DNA of 64,000 bases from the NCBI GenBank assembly GCA_963708715.1, contig CAVPSU010000001.1, positions 496,001 through 560,000 of the forward strand. The letters are read 5' to 3'. Every line of letters begins with the position of its first letter. Within the stretch, counting starts at the first letter, position 1. This document shows, piece by piece, positions 63,592 to 64,000 of this stretch. This stretch comes from DAIOEK01 sp963708715 (GTDB taxonomy: Bacteria > Chloroflexota > Anaerolineae > Anaerolineales > Anaerolineaceae). A model generated the notes under the pieces. That model did not search any database. It was given only the letters and a program-made list of their open reading frames with translations, and was not told the DNA's origin. The position numbers and the translations under genes are program-made.

Positions 63592-64000
63592 TTATGGCTT
63601 TGAGGTGATCTGACTGTACTGGTCACCGCAGGAGCAAGCCTTCACCGATTGATTTTGTTTGGTAAGCGAACCTTGATATGGTCTTCCGGCTGAATGGGTT
63701 ATCCATCCTTCCAATGAGAATGGAATGATTCCATCTGCGGGAACCCATTGCCCGTTGTATTTTCTGGCGATATGGATGTGAGTACCAGTCGCGCGTCCTC
63801 TCTCACAAGACGGATGACCGATCACGTCACCTGCTTTCATCTGTTTACCCTGTGGAGCAGCATCAGATGACGACAGATGGAGATAAAGTATCGCCCAACC
63901 TGTCCGTTCATCACCGTCGCCATCCAGATCAAGTATTGCCAGACCAGGTTCTGCCCGGACGATCAATCCATCGGCAACGGCGGTAGCCCATTCAATTGAA
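63592..64000 (-). CDS. M23-family peptidase, 5' end beyond window
   Basis: C-terminal 136 residues of a LytM-type (M23) metallopeptidase; the frame stays open to the window edge (…EWATAVADGLIVRAEPG). The conserved HLH-like YLHLSS and the histidine pair in ATGTHIHIARKYNGQWVPAD are present. AILDLDGDGDERTGW is an acidic Asp-rich loop that could bind calcium. The tail is basic with two cysteines (KACSCGD). Probable peptidoglycan endopeptidase or lysostaphin-like regulator. Confidence 0.85.
   Translation of the reverse strand, partial: SIEWATAVADGLIVRAEPGLAILDLDGDGDERTGWAILYLHLSSSDAAPQGKQMKAGDVIGHPSCERGRATGTHIHIARKYNGQWVPADGIIPFSLEGWITHSAGRPYQGSLTKQNQSVKACSCGDQYSQITSKP

Overview
This window looks like a chromosome segment of a Chloroflexota bacterium, most likely class Anaerolineae. 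The inference rests on protein style (lipoproteins with Thr/Pro-rich linkers, peptide-transporter lipoproteins, cysteine-containing permease loops), moderate GC and gene order; there is no 16S gene to confirm it. Almost all of it is chromosomal core and household genes. One recent insertion sequence and one odd tandem-repeat array are the clear accessory parts.

Region 1 (1-17.9 kb, minus strand) is the translation supercluster. In transcription order: rpoB, rpsL, rpsG, fusA, tuf, rpsJ, rplC, rplD, rplW, rplB, rpsS, rplV, rpsC, rplP, rpmC, rpsQ, rplN, rplX, rplE, rpsN, rpsH, rplF, rplR, rpsE, rpmD, rplO. The stretch from about 0.4 to 13.3 kb carries roughly 60 single-base frameshifts inside essential genes while the encoded residues stay well conserved. 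rpsL, rpoB and everything beyond them are clean, so a low-accuracy assembly patch is the best explanation. rpoC does not follow rpoB.

Region 2 (18-31 kb): pstSCAB phosphate transporter with a strong promoter; a YabE-like 3D-domain protein with rsmA; rubrerythrin, dolichol-phosphate-mannose-synthase-like glycosyltransferase and Roadblock protein; an L,D-transpeptidase; a lipoprotein and a stand-alone receiver; an M32 carboxypeptidase and serA.

Region 3 (31-47.8 kb): a MacAB-like efflux set; a putative HExxH metallopeptidase; FmdB-type zinc ribbon, gmk, rhomboid protease; a five-gene Dpp/Opp-type peptide transporter whose binding protein is circularly permuted; an overlapping three-gene operon (quinate-dehydrogenase-like protein, MobA-like nucleotidyltransferase, PAP2 phosphatase); an ATP-grasp ligase.

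Region 4 (48-52.3 kb): selenocysteine tRNA (selC), a site-2 protease, an orphan binding lipoprotein, rnhA, then tRNA-Phe, tRNA-Gly and tRNA-Cys on the minus strand. Just past tRNA-Cys lies an array of five 87-bp repeats, each a modified copy of the tRNA-Cys 3' part plus its terminator.

Region 5 (52.4-64 kb): coaE fused to a probable acetyltransferase-like domain, cdaA-cdaR (c-di-AMP synthesis), der, lepB, a small zinc protein, a PIN-TRAM membrane protein, rlmB, an alkyltransferase-like protein, an unknown protein, an IS256-family element, ferritin, and a truncated M23 peptidase at the window edge.
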